Assembly (NCBI GenBank): GCA_004553575.1
Contig: SFLA01000012.1
Span: 1 to 32,010, forward strand
From: Clostridiales bacterium
GTDB taxonomy: Bacteria; Bacillota; Clostridia; Oscillospirales; CAG-382
Length of the DNA: 32,010 nucleotides
Direction: 5' to 3'
Of the stretch, positions 8,522 through 16,700 are shown piece after piece; within the stretch, counting starts at the first letter, position 1, and the number at the start of each line of letters is the position of its first letter. The position numbers and the translations under genes were made by a program. A model generated the notes under the pieces. That model saw only the letters and a list, made by a program, of their open reading frames with translations, had not been told where the DNA came from and searched no databases.

Positions 8522-9333
8522 TGGTCGGAAACGGATATTACGTAATCGACGCGCACTGTCATATATATCCCGAAAAAATCGCTGCCGCTGCGGTCGGAAA
8601 TACCGACAGGTTTTACGGTGTAACCTCCGCGTGTCTCGGTACGGTTCAGGACCTGCTCGCGCGGGATGAGGAGGCGGGTATCGATCATGCCGTAGTACAG
8701 TCGGTGGCGACAACACCTAAGCAGGTAAAGAGCATAAACGAATTTATCGCCGGGCAGGTGTCGGCTTCCGGAGGTCGGTTTACCGGGCTCGGTACACTGC
8801 ATCCCGACAGCGCGGATCAGGAGGGAGACCTCGAATATCTTATTTCGCTCGGGCTTCACGGCGTTAAGCTGCATCCCGATATACAGAATTTCAAGATTGA
8901 CGATTACCGTTGCCTTAAGATCTACGAGCTTTGCGAGAAGCACCGTATTCCGGTGCTTATGCATACCGGAGACATCCGTTACGACCGTTCAAATCCCAAT
9001 CGGCTTATGCCTGTTCTCAGCATTTACACCGGTCTTACGGTTATCGGAGCACATTTCGGCGGCTGGTCGATATGGGAATCCGCGGCGGACGAGCTGCACG
9101 GAAGGTTCCCGAATCTGTACGTGGACTGCTCGTCGTCGCTGTACCGTCTCACCCCGGACGCCGCTCGTCGTATAATCAGCGAATTCGGCGCCGACCGTGT
9201 ACTGTTCGGCACCGATTACCCCATGTGGTCGCCGGCAAGCGAGATTAAGTCGTTTCTGTCCCTCGGATTCGACGACGAAACCAACCGTAAAATACTCGGC
9301 GAAAACGCCCGACGCGTATACGGTATACAATAA
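8521..9333 (+). CDS. amidohydrolase family protein (metal-dependent TIM-barrel hydrolase)
   Basis: This 270-residue protein belongs to the amidohydrolase-2 group (PF04909 type), which includes hydrolases and non-oxidative decarboxylases acting on aromatic or other carboxylates. Metal-ligand text is visible: DAHCHIYP (H12, H14), GVKLHPDIQNF, PVLMHTGD and LFGTDYPMW, in the correct order around a TIM barrel. It begins inside the stop codon of the fusion gene (TAATG) and is the last gene before a strong terminator, so it is part of the same transcript. Its substrate is unknown; a decarboxylase, lactonase or amidase acting on the same carboxylates as the two acyl-CoA synthetases is an inference from position only. 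Confidence 0.85.
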   Translation: MVGNGYYVIDAHCHIYPEKIAAAAVGNTDRFYGVTSACLGTVQDLLARDEEAGIDHAVVQSVATTPKQVKSINEFIAGQVSASGGRFTGLGTLHPDSADQEGDLEYLISLGLHGVKLHPDIQNFKIDDYRCLKIYELCEKHRIPVLMHTGDIRYDRSNPNRLMPVLSIYTGLTVIGAHFGGWSIWESAADELHGRFPNLYVDCSSSLYRLTPDAARRIISEFGADRVLFGTDYPMWSPASEIKSFLSLGFDDETNRKILGENARRVYGIQ

Positions 9334-9338
9334 ACTAC

Positions 9339-9379
9339 CCCCCGTGCGAAGCCTTACGCTTCACGCGGGGGACGTTTTT
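9339..9379 (+). terminator. intrinsic terminator of the 2-oxoacid/acyl-CoA operon
   Basis: Arms 9339-9352 and 9358-9371 form a 14-bp stem, with one G-T pair and one C-A mismatch, around a 5-base loop (CTTAC), followed by a T-run at 9375-9379. It starts six bases after the amidohydrolase stop and closes the + strand operon. Confidence 0.88.
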
Positions 9380-9489
9380 CGTTATAGCAAAGCAAATACT
9401 AAAGGATTCTTACCGTACTTTTACCGCTGCGGATTTGCGGCGCGGTAAAACCCGCCGTCCCTGTCGTCCGATTCAGGAATGCCCGGCGG

Positions 9490-9526
9490 AAAAAACAAAA
9501 AGAAGGACGGATATACCCGTCCTTCT
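9490..9526 (-). terminator. intrinsic terminator of the Gfo/Idh/MocA gene
   Basis: A perfect 10-bp stem (arms 9501-9510 and 9517-9526, 6-base loop) is followed on the minus strand by TTTTTGTTTTTT (9501 down to 9490). It lies 15 bases beyond the oxidoreductase stop. The 110 bases between this and the + strand terminator show nothing I can call. Confidence 0.88.
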
Positions 9527-9541
9527 CGTAACCGTAATTGT

Positions 9542-10588
9542 TTATTTTTCGAACGGAACCGCCTGGCCGAGACGGTCGGATTCGAAGCAGGCCTCCATAA
9601 GCTTCATTACGCGCATCATTTGCGGGTGGGTTATAAGCTGAGGTTCAAGCCCGTCTATCGCACGGGTGAAGTTGCGGTAGAAATCGTGCACGTCGGAATC
9701 GATAACGGGTATCGGGTGGGTGTGGGTGGTCTCGTCGGTGCGGGGCGCCATCGTCTTGGTCAGACCTGCCGCGGTGCGAACCGGCACCACATCCTTTTCG
9801 TCCCAGTTTTCTACGCATACGATTTTACCGTCGCAGGAGAAATCGTTAATAACGGCGGTTCCGTTCTCGCCCTGCATATACCAGCGGGGGAGGTTCACGA
9901 AGTTGCTGGTGCCGACCTCGAGAAACGCACGTATTCCGCCCTCGAAGTTAAGCGTGAGATGAAATCCGTCGTCAACCTCGTAGTTGGTAACATGATCGAA
10001 CTGTGCGAAGACCGATTCAACCTTACCGTCAATAAGCAGCAGCATCTGGTCGATGATATGTACGCCCCAGTCGAGCATCATTCCGCCTCCCTGTGCCTTT
10101 CTTCCGCGCCAGTCTCCGGGTATCCCGCGGGAACCGTGCACGCGCGATTCAACGTTGAACACAGGTCCGAGAATTCCGCTTCCGAGCACCTGCTTTATCG
10201 CAAGATAATCGCAGTCCCAGCGACGGTTCTGGTGGACGGTAAACAGCTTTCCGCTCTCCTCGCTCGCCTTTATCATTGCGGCGAGATCCTCGGAAGAAAC
10301 CGTAACCGGCTTTTCGCTTATAACGTTCTTGCCGCCGCCGAGCGCCTTTACCGCGATCTCGCGGTGAACGTCGTTCGGGGTGGCTATCGTAATAATATCG
10401 ACGGAATCGTCCGCGAGCACTTCGTCAAGCGACGAATAAGCCCGGATACCCTTGGAGCGCGCTTCGTCTCTGCGGGCGGGATTTATATCCCATATACCGG
10501 CGAGATTACACACGTCGCTTTTTTCAAGATATTCGGCATGCCAGTGCCCCATGCCTCCGTAACCGACGATTACAACGTTTTTTTTCAT
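9542..10588 (-). CDS. Gfo/Idh/MocA family NAD(P)-dependent oxidoreductase
   Basis: This 348-residue protein has an N-terminal Rossmann fold with the nucleotide loop VGYGGMGHWHAEYL (residues about 8-21), the family EKP motif in NVISEKPVTVSSED (about 89-102), and a C-terminal Gfo/Idh/MocA substrate domain with GGGMMLDWGVHIIDQM, whose aspartate/histidine pair usually sits at the active site. Members oxidise or reduce sugars, inositols and related polyols with NAD(P). The ATG is preceded by AAGAGGT on the minus strand. It is monocistronic, with its own promoter (10642-10669) and terminator (9490-9526). Substrate cannot be deduced. Confidence 0.93.
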   Translation of the reverse strand: MKKNVVIVGYGGMGHWHAEYLEKSDVCNLAGIWDINPARRDEARSKGIRAYSSLDEVLADDSVDIITIATPNDVHREIAVKALGGGKNVISEKPVTVSSEDLAAMIKASEESGKLFTVHQNRRWDCDYLAIKQVLGSGILGPVFNVESRVHGSRGIPGDWRGRKAQGGGMMLDWGVHIIDQMLLLIDGKVESVFAQFDHVTNYEVDDGFHLTLNFEGGIRAFLEVGTSNFVNLPRWYMQGENGTAVINDFSCDGKIVCVENWDEKDVVPVRTAAGLTKTMAPRTDETTHTHPIPVIDSDVHDFYRNFTRAIDGLEPQLITHPQMMRVMKLMEACFESDRLGQAVPFEK

Positions 10589-10641
10589 AATATAATACCT
10601 CTTGTGAACGGAGGAGTTACCCTTCTCCGAAAGTTAAGAGT

Positions 10642-10669
10642 ATTATATCAAGAAACAAAAAATAGTCAA
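10642..10669 (-). promoter_or_regulatory. sigma-A type promoter of the Gfo/Idh/MocA gene
   Basis: On the minus strand TTGACT (10669-10664) and TATAAT (10647-10642) are 16 bp apart, with an extended -10 TGA. The -35 lies just after the noc-like stop. The transcript would have a leader of about 45 bases containing a short GC hairpin. Confidence 0.75.
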
Positions 10670-10676
10670 GGCTTTT

Positions 10677-11528
10677 TCAGCATTTAACTTTATTTTTGGG
10701 AATCGTCAGGTTTATTTCAATATACTCATCCCCGACCGTCTTTTTTGCGTCGACATTGATACCCGCCTTGCGTATCATCTTAACCGCATTGTCGATCGAA
10801 TTAACAAAAAAACGTACGTCGACCATACCGATAACCCTGCGTCCGGTTCGTTTTATCTCTTCGGACTGATGCTTAAGAAACAGATCTACCGCTTTTTCGG
10901 TTTCAGCCGCGCTCATGTTCCGTTCGGCTATCCGTTTTATCATGAATATCCGGTCGCCCTTAGATTCTATCCGCAGCAGAGCCCGCGCCTGTCTTTCCGA
11001 TATTCCCAGCCGGAGTATCATCTCGCGCTCCTCCGCCGAAAGTCTAAGCAGCCTTACCTTGTTTGCCACCTGCGATTGGCTTATACCCAGGCTTTCCGCA
11101 AGCTCGCTCTGGGTAGATTCGGTCATGAGCATAAGCCTTTGCATCGCAAAGCCCTGCTCGAAGCAGTTCAGCTCGCGCCGCTGAAGATTCTCGGTAAGAG
11201 CAATCAGCGCGCTGCCGTTGTCGTCCGACCGGGCGATAATACACGGCACCTTCTTGAGACCCGCCCGCATGGCGGCTCTTAGCCGTCGTTCCCCTGCAAT
11301 CAGCTCGTACTGCTCGGGCGTTACCGCTTCGTTCCCTATCCTTACGCACCCGGTGTCGGTCACCTTACGGACAATCAGCGGCGACAGCACTCCTACCTTA
11401 CGTATACTTTCTGAAAGATTGGCTATCTCGTCGGCATCGAAGCTCCGACGCGGCTGCGACGGATTAGGACGTATGCTCTGTACCGGGAGAAGCACAAGCT
11501 TGTCCTTACGTCTTACGTCATACTCCAT
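10677..11528 (-). CDS. noc: ParB-family DNA-binding protein, Noc-like (nucleoid occlusion)
   Basis: This 283-residue ParB/Spo0J-superfamily protein has an N-terminal CTP-binding ParB domain (QSIRPNPSQPRR, then ELIAGERRLRAAMRAG and ALTENLQRRELNCFEQ), followed by a helix-turn-helix. The helix-turn-helix text (ISQSQVANKVRLLRLS, ISERQARALL) resembles Noc more than Spo0J. There is no parA neighbour, which also fits Noc, a protein that blocks division over the chromosome. The start at 11528 is chosen because GGAGGTG precedes it; longer in-frame readings run into truB. With this start the protein begins MEYDVRRKDKLVLLPV and lacks the amphipathic membrane-targeting helix known at the N-terminus of Bacillus Noc. 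An orphan Spo0J-like protein is the alternative. Confidence 0.8.
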   Translation of the reverse strand: MEYDVRRKDKLVLLPVQSIRPNPSQPRRSFDADEIANLSESIRKVGVLSPLIVRKVTDTGCVRIGNEAVTPEQYELIAGERRLRAAMRAGLKKVPCIIARSDDNGSALIALTENLQRRELNCFEQGFAMQRLMLMTESTQSELAESLGISQSQVANKVRLLRLSAEEREMILRLGISERQARALLRIESKGDRIFMIKRIAERNMSAAETEKAVDLFLKHQSEEIKRTGRRVIGMVDVRFFVNSIDNAVKMIRKAGINVDAKKTVGDEYIEINLTIPKNKVKC

Positions 11529-11559
11529 TTCATTAACACCTCCGTAAACGACGAATAAC

Positions 11560-11598
11560 AAAAAGATAAGCTGCGGTACATGTATGATACCACAGCTT
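11560..11598 (-). terminator. intrinsic terminator of the rimP-truB operon
   Basis: Arms 11588-11598 and 11568-11578 form an 11-bp stem with one wobble pair, a 9-base loop, and a T-run (11564-11560) on the minus strand. The stem begins directly after the truB stop, between truB and the noc-like gene. Confidence 0.8.
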
Positions 11599-12495
11599 CT
11601 ATGTCGTTTTATGCCGCATCGGGGCGGAAATATAGTATTTTTCCGGTTTGAGCGCCGGTCCGTCGGGAAAATCCAGAACCTGTGCCGTAGCATAAAAACC
11701 GTTATTGCCGTAAATCCTGAACCTGTCGCCCGGAGAGGCATTAAGCCCGATCTTCTTAAGGTATATCTCCTGTCCGTTGGAAAACAGTCTGTCGAAAAAA
11801 TCCGGGAGTCTGAGAGCGGGGAAGCCGAATACCTCTTCGACCGGTATTATCCGGTAATCGCCCTTTTCAATATCCTCGAGCGTTACCGATTCATCTGCGC
11901 GGAACATTCCCACTCCGGTCCGCTCAAGCGACCGCATACACCCTCCGCAGCCGAGCACGGCGCCTATATCCTCGCACAGTGTGCGTATGTAGGTTCCGCG
12001 AGAGCATGCAACCCGGATGGTGAATCCGCCATCGTCCTGCCCCGGTTCGATGGAATATATTTCGATTTTTCGCGGTGCGCGTTCCACGCTTATGCCTTTC
12101 CGAGCGAGATCGACGAGTTTTTTACCGTCCTTCTTAAGCGCGGAATACATAGGAGGCACCTGCTCCTGCTTACCGGCAAAACGCGCCGCGGCGGCAGCAA
12201 ACGCACCGAAGCCGGGGAGCTCGCCCGAATACTCGGATAATACGTTTCCGGTAATGTCTCCCGTGTCGGTAGTAATGCCGAGAGTTATTCCTGCAAGATA
12301 TTCCTTGTCGTGATCCGCGAGATATTCGCTCGCCTTGACCGCACATCCGACCATAACCGGCAGAACTCCGGTCGCCATAGGGTCGAGTGTACCGCAGTGC
12401 CCCGCTTTTTCGGCTCCGAGCAGCCTTTTAACCCGGGTTACCGCCGACTGCGAGGTCATTCCGGAGGGCTTGAACAGATTAATGATTCCGTCCAT
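11599..12495 (-). CDS. truB: tRNA pseudouridine(55) synthase TruB
   Basis: The enzyme (298 residues) makes pseudouridine 55 in the T-arm of tRNAs. The N-terminal INLFKPSGMTSQSAV and the catalytic block GHCGTLDPMATGVLPV, with nucleophile D38, are unmistakable; KEYLAGITLG, PPMYSALKKDGKKL and SRGTYIRTLCEDIG follow in the usual order, and a C-terminal PUA-like segment completes the normal length. Its start overlaps the nrnA stop (TAATG). It is the last gene of the rimP operon, the position it commonly takes in Firmicutes, and is followed by an intrinsic terminator. Confidence 0.97.
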   Translation of the reverse strand: MDGIINLFKPSGMTSQSAVTRVKRLLGAEKAGHCGTLDPMATGVLPVMVGCAVKASEYLADHDKEYLAGITLGITTDTGDITGNVLSEYSGELPGFGAFAAAAARFAGKQEQVPPMYSALKKDGKKLVDLARKGISVERAPRKIEIYSIEPGQDDGGFTIRVACSRGTYIRTLCEDIGAVLGCGGCMRSLERTGVGMFRADESVTLEDIEKGDYRIIPVEEVFGFPALRLPDFFDRLFSNGQEIYLKKIGLNASPGDRFRIYGNNGFYATAQVLDFPDGPALKPEKYYISAPMRHKTT

Positions 12496-13442
12496 TACAG
12501 CTTACCGTCTAATGCTTTTATCAGCATTTCGCGCGCCTGTTCCGGCGTTCCGTCAATGTGGAACCCCGCCGCGCGCACGTGGCCGCCTCCGCCGAAGCCC
12601 TGACATACGGCAGCTACATCGAAGTAATCGTTGGATCTGAGCGATACCTGAGTCCCTTGCGCATTCGGGCGGATAAGCGCCGAAACCTCGACTCCCGCTA
12701 TCCGGCGAGGGACACTCTTCACCTCGTCGAGATCGGCGTCGGTTGCTCCGCTTTCGTCGAATTCTTCGCGGGAAACGGTAACTATTGCGAGCTTACCACC
12801 GTAAAACAGTTCGAACGAATTGTACGCTGCTTTCAGCAGCGCAAGCGTGGCAGGGGAAAGGCGGTCGAATAGCTGTCTGCATATTTCCGGGGCGTCGATA
12901 CCCGTTTCCATAAGCCTTGCCGCAAGACGCATCGTCTCCGGGCGGGTATTCATGTAGCGGAATCCGCCGCTGTCGGAGCAGATACCGGCGTAAAGCGGCT
13001 TCGCCGCTTCGCGATCGATTCCGACCGAAAGCTGATCGTACAGTGCCGCAATAATCTCGCAGTTGGATATGTATCCGCTTTTTATAAGAAGATTTTCGCA
13101 TTTTACGGTGTTTACCGTATGATGATCGATCGACAGATCAAACGGGGGCAGTAAATCCCTCATATTCCCGAGCATGGCCGGGGTGGCAACATCCACGCTT
13201 ACGAGGGTATCGCACCGCTCCGGATCCCCGGTAAAAATACCGTCGCCTGCAAATACGGCAAGCCGTTCGGGTATTGCGTCGGGGCAGAAGGCTGCCGCGG
13301 TCTTTCCCTTTTTACGCAGCAATAAAACCAGCGCCGCGGCCGAGCCGACAGTATCGGCATCCGGAGCGGCGTGGCAAACGATTGTATATCTGTCATGTGA
13401 AAGAAGAAACTGTGCCGCGGATTCAAAATCAAGTACGGTCAT
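12495..13442 (-). CDS. nrnA: DHH/DHHA1 phosphoesterase, NrnA-like nanoRNase / pAp phosphatase
   Basis: This 315-residue DHH-superfamily protein carries motif I as HAAPDADTVGSA (H24, D28, D30), the DHH triad in LSIDHHTVN (106-108) and the C-terminal DHHA1 glycine motif GGGGHVRAAGFHI. Such proteins degrade 2- to 5-nucleotide RNAs and often dephosphorylate pAp. Placement between rbfA and truB in the nusA-infB operon is the standard Firmicutes arrangement. The start overlaps the end of rbfA by 14 bases and the end overlaps truB, so translation is coupled. Confidence 0.93.
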   Translation of the reverse strand: MTVLDFESAAQFLLSHDRYTIVCHAAPDADTVGSAAALVLLLRKKGKTAAAFCPDAIPERLAVFAGDGIFTGDPERCDTLVSVDVATPAMLGNMRDLLPPFDLSIDHHTVNTVKCENLLIKSGYISNCEIIAALYDQLSVGIDREAAKPLYAGICSDSGGFRYMNTRPETMRLAARLMETGIDAPEICRQLFDRLSPATLALLKAAYNSFELFYGGKLAIVTVSREEFDESGATDADLDEVKSVPRRIAGVEVSALIRPNAQGTQVSLRSNDYFDVAAVCQGFGGGGHVRAAGFHIDGTPEQAREMLIKALDGKL

Positions 13443-13791
13443 TTCCGTCTTCCTCGCTGTAAGTGATGTTTTTCAGCATTTCGGAGATGTGAAGCGCTTT
13501 CTCCGCCGAATGATCCGGTACGAAGATAAGTTTGGGGGTAAGACGCAGGTTCAGCCGCGCAGCCAGCTCGCGCCGTATATATCCGGACGCGGATTTAAGC
13601 CCCTCGGCTACTCCCGCGTCCTCGCCGAGCACGCTGTAATACACCTTCGCATAGGAAAGATCGCGGGTGACCTCACAGCCCGTTACGCTGACGAAGGCAC
13701 TGCCGATACGCGGATCTTTAACGGTACGCAATATCTCTGTAAGCTCCCTCGCGGTCTCCTCGTTTATCTTGTCCTGCCTGAAAGAACCCAT
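13429..13791 (-). CDS. rbfA: 30S ribosome-binding factor RbfA
   Basis: This 120-residue KH-fold protein binds the 30S subunit during late maturation of the 16S rRNA 5' end. RQDKINEETARELTEILRTVKDPRI, VTRDLSYAKVYYSVLG and RLTPKLIFVPDHSAEKA fit the family along the whole length (only short parts cited). The ATG lies in the infB stop (TAATG) and the tail overlaps nrnA by 14 bases, so it is embedded in the operon. Confidence 0.95.
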   Translation of the reverse strand: MGSFRQDKINEETARELTEILRTVKDPRIGSAFVSVTGCEVTRDLSYAKVYYSVLGEDAGVAEGLKSASGYIRRELAARLNLRLTPKLIFVPDHSAEKALHISEMLKNITYSEEDGNDRT

Positions 13792-16133
13792 TAGCGCTCA
13801 ATCTCCTCCATTGTGTATGCCTCGAGGACGTCGCCGACCTTTATATCGTTGAACTTCTCGAGTCCGATACCGCATTCAAAAGACTGCAGTACCTCGCGCG
13901 CATCGTCCTTGAAGCGCTTAAGAGACGATACCTTGTCCTCGTATATCACGACTCCGGAACGGAGTACGCGTATGCTGCTGTTTCTGGTTATCTTTCCGTC
14001 GGTAACGTACGAGCCTGCAATCGTACCGACCGAAGGTACGCGTATGGTCTGTCTGACCTCGGCTCTGCCGAGAAATACCTCGCGGTATTTGGGCGCAAGC
14101 ATTCCCTTCAGAGCGGCGGTTACCTCGTCAATACATTCGTAAATCACGCGGTAGGTGCGTATATCGACTCCGTCACGCGCGGCGAGGTCGAGGGCGATCC
14201 TGTCGGGGCGGATATTAAAGCCGATAATAATCGCATTCGATGCGGCCGCAAGCATTACGTCGGATTCGTTTATCGCGCCGACGGCGGAGTGAATGACGTT
14301 GACTTTAACTTCCTCGTTGGAAAGCCTGAGCAGTGAGGACTTCACCGCTTCGGCGCTTCCCTGAACGTCGGCTTTAACAATAAGGTTAAGGGTCTTAACG
14401 CCGGAGCCTATCTGGTTGAACAGGTCGTCCAGATTTGCCTTGGTATCGGATTTGAACTGTTCTTCCTTCTCCTTGGCCTTGCGCTGCTCGACAAGTTCCT
14501 TTGCGAGCTTCTCGTCTGTGACGGCGCGGAAATAATCACCAGCCGCCGGCACCTCCGAAAGGCCCATTATCTCGACAGGGGTGGACGGACCCGCCTCGCG
14601 GACCTTCTCGCCTTTGTCGTTGGTCATGGACCGTATCCTTCCGACGGTTGATCCGGCGACGATATAGTCGCCGACTCTCAGGGTGCCGTTCTGTACGAGC
14701 ACGGTCGCGACCGCGCCTCTGCCCTTGTCGAGCTTTGCCTCGACAACAGCGCCCTGGGCGGGACGCTTGGGATTTGCCTTAAGCTCCATCATATCCGCCG
14801 AAAGAGTTATCATTTCGAGCAGTTGGTCTATCCCGGTGTGCTTAAGTGCGGATATCGGCACGCATATCGTGTCTCCGCCCCATTCCTCGGGCAGCAGATC
14901 GTAGTTGGTAAGCTCCTGCTTAACCCTCTCGGGGTCGGCGCTGGGACGGTCTATCTTGTTAATGGCAACGATTATCTGTACCCCGGCGGCCTTTGCATGG
15001 TTTATGGCTTCGACAGTCTGCGGCATTATACCGTCATCTGCCGCGACAACGAGTACGGCTATATCGGTAAGATTTGCGCCGCGGGCGCGCATTGCGGTAA
15101 ACGCCTCGTGTCCCGGGGTGTCAAGGAAGGTTATGTCCTTCCCGTTCAGGCTGACGCTGTAAGCGCCGATATGCTGGGTTATTCCGCCCGCTTCGCCCGA
15201 TGTAACGTGCGAATTGCGTATCGCATCGAGCAACGAGGTCTTGCCGTGATCGACGTGACCCATAACGACGATTACCGGTGCGCGCGGGACGAGATCCTCT
15301 TCCTTGTCCTCCTGCTCGGCAAATAACTTTTCCTCGATCGTTACGACTACTTCTTTGGTTACGGTAACGCCGAATTCGTCCGCGATAAGGTATGCGGTAT
15401 CAAAATCGATCGTCTCGTTAACGGATACCATCATACCCAGCTTCATCAGCTTTTTAATAACCTCGCCCGCCGCGGTTTTCATACGCGAGGCGAGCTCGCC
15501 GACACTTATCTCGTCCGGCACCGTTATCGACAGCTTAACAGGCTTCGGCTTCTGCTGAGGCTTCTGCTGCTGACGGCGGTCGCCGAATTTGCGCTGATCC
15601 TGCTGGGGACCGCGGTTGTTCTTTTTCTTCAGCTTCTGCTTGCCGCCGGTTGCGGCAGCTGCATTTCCGGCAAGCTTAAGATATTTCTCGTCGTATTTGG
15701 ACAGGTCTACGTTGGAGGTTCCGCGTGTATCGACCACACGAACCTCTCCGCGCACCTTCTGCTTCTGAGGCTGCTTCGGCGGCAGAGGCTTTCCGGATTT
15801 CGCGGCCTGCTCCTCGAGCTTTTTCTGGCGCTCGGACTTAGCCGCAGCCTTTTCGTCGGCACGGCGCTTCTCCTCCTCGTCCTTCTTTGCCTGTTCCTCG
15901 GCTTTCTTCGCATCTATCTTGTCCTGATATGACTTGAAAAATGCGGTTATATCGATCTGATTCCGCTGGGTGTAGTACTCGAACACAAGGCTCAGCTCGT
16001 CGCTGTTCAATGCGGTCATGTAACTCTTTCCGGTCATCCCGTGCGCGTTGAGCAGATCGATTATATCCTTGCTCTTGACATCGAGATCCTTTGCCAGGGC
16101 GTTAACCCTGTATCTGTTGTCTGTCGCAGCCAT
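13791..16133 (-). CDS. infB: translation initiation factor IF-2
   Basis: The factor (780 residues) is a GTPase that places initiator tRNA on the 30S subunit. Order of parts: an IF2N domain (1-50, VNALAKDLDVKSKDIIDLL), a charged Lys/Glu/Gln-rich linker (about 70-200, low complexity), a second IF2N domain (about 202-260), the G domain with GHVDHGKTS (292-300), DTPGHEAF and NKID, then domains II-IV ending in the tRNA-binding barrel. All GTPase motifs are intact. It starts one base after ylxQ and overlaps rbfA by one base. Confidence 0.98.
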   Translation of the reverse strand: MAATDNRYRVNALAKDLDVKSKDIIDLLNAHGMTGKSYMTALNSDELSLVFEYYTQRNQIDITAFFKSYQDKIDAKKAEEQAKKDEEEKRRADEKAAAKSERQKKLEEQAAKSGKPLPPKQPQKQKVRGEVRVVDTRGTSNVDLSKYDEKYLKLAGNAAAATGGKQKLKKKNNRGPQQDQRKFGDRRQQQKPQQKPKPVKLSITVPDEISVGELASRMKTAAGEVIKKLMKLGMMVSVNETIDFDTAYLIADEFGVTVTKEVVVTIEEKLFAEQEDKEEDLVPRAPVIVVMGHVDHGKTSLLDAIRNSHVTSGEAGGITQHIGAYSVSLNGKDITFLDTPGHEAFTAMRARGANLTDIAVLVVAADDGIMPQTVEAINHAKAAGVQIIVAINKIDRPSADPERVKQELTNYDLLPEEWGGDTICVPISALKHTGIDQLLEMITLSADMMELKANPKRPAQGAVVEAKLDKGRGAVATVLVQNGTLRVGDYIVAGSTVGRIRSMTNDKGEKVREAGPSTPVEIMGLSEVPAAGDYFRAVTDEKLAKELVEQRKAKEKEEQFKSDTKANLDDLFNQIGSGVKTLNLIVKADVQGSAEAVKSSLLRLSNEEVKVNVIHSAVGAINESDVMLAAASNAIIIGFNIRPDRIALDLAARDGVDIRTYRVIYECIDEVTAALKGMLAPKYREVFLGRAEVRQTIRVPSVGTIAGSYVTDGKITRNSSIRVLRSGVVIYEDKVSSLKRFKDDAREVLQSFECGIGLEKFNDIKVGDVLEAYTMEEIER

Positions 16134-16134
16134 G

Positions 16135-16440
16135 TCAATTACCTCCCAAAATGTTCCTTACGGCGTCTGCAAAGCCATTATCGGTGATCGCGGCACAGGC
16201 GGTCGCGGTCTTGCCCAATGCATTGCCGAGGGAAACGGTAGTTTCGCTTATATATACGGTTTCGACTCCGTAGGTGCCGGTTTTGTCGCTTATTCGCTTT
16301 CTCGTCGCGTCGGATATGTCCGATGCGGCGATTACCAGCTTTGCCTTGCCGCCGCGAACGGCGGCGATTGCGTTCTCGGTGCCTACGGCGAGCCTTCCGG
16401 CCTTTTTCGCAAGCCCGAGCATACCGAGCAGTTTTGTCAT
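16135..16440 (-). CDS. ylxQ: L7Ae/L30e-family ribosome-associated RNA-binding protein YlxQ
   Basis: This 101-residue member of the L7Ae/L30e/S12e/Gadd45 family binds kink-turn-type RNA. The text LLGMLGLAKKAGRLAVGTENA and KAKLVIAASDISDATRKRI are family hallmarks. It overlaps rnpM upstream by 4 bases (ATGA) and ends one base before infB, the conserved position of ylxQ in Firmicutes. Its exact cellular task is not well established. Confidence 0.93.
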   Translation of the reverse strand: MTKLLGMLGLAKKAGRLAVGTENAIAAVRGGKAKLVIAASDISDATRKRISDKTGTYGVETVYISETTVSLGNALGKTATACAAITDNGFADAVRNILGGN

Positions 16441-16700
16441 TCTTCCTCCGTCACGGTACAGATCGAATCGTACAGCTCGTCACATCCGGATATATCCAGC
16501 GCCTTTTCTATACGGCGGCCCTTTTTTGCCGCTTTTATGCATTCGGGCGCGCGGCAGATGTAGCAGCCCCGTCCGTCCGCTTTTCCGGTCGGATCGATAA
16601 CGGCGCCCTCCGGCGTACGCACGATCCGTATAAGTTCTTTTTTAGGCTTTCTCTCCCCGCAGGAAACGCATTTCCTCAGCGGTATTTTCTTCTTTATCAA
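16437..16700 (-). CDS. rnpM: YlxR/RnpM RNA-binding protein (RNase P modulator family)
   Basis: The protein has 87 residues and the YlxR signature: IPLRKCVSCGERKPKKEL at the N-terminus, then GRGCYICRAPECIKAAKKG. Four cysteines and many basic residues suit RNA binding. The family has been renamed RnpM after work linking it to RNase P. It sits between nusA and ylxQ with 4-base overlaps on both sides, as in most Firmicutes. Confidence 0.94.
   Translation of the reverse strand: MIKKKIPLRKCVSCGERKPKKELIRIVRTPEGAVIDPTGKADGRGCYICRAPECIKAAKKGRRIEKALDISGCDELYDSICTVTEEE

Noticed and set aside
6191..8716. 841-codon open frame on the minus strand opposite the fusion gene
   Set aside because: It is antisense to a protein with clear motifs throughout, has no family text and no ribosome-binding site; codon bias of the real gene explains the lack of stops.
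9479..10687. 402-codon open frame on the plus strand opposite the Gfo/Idh/MocA gene
   Set aside because: The opposite strand encodes a textbook oxidoreductase with its own promoter and terminator; the plus-strand frame runs through the minus-strand terminator and has no motifs.
11529..11741. N-terminal extension of the noc-like protein
   Set aside because: It overlaps truB and a terminator; the ATG at 11528 has a proper GGAGGTG ribosome-binding site.
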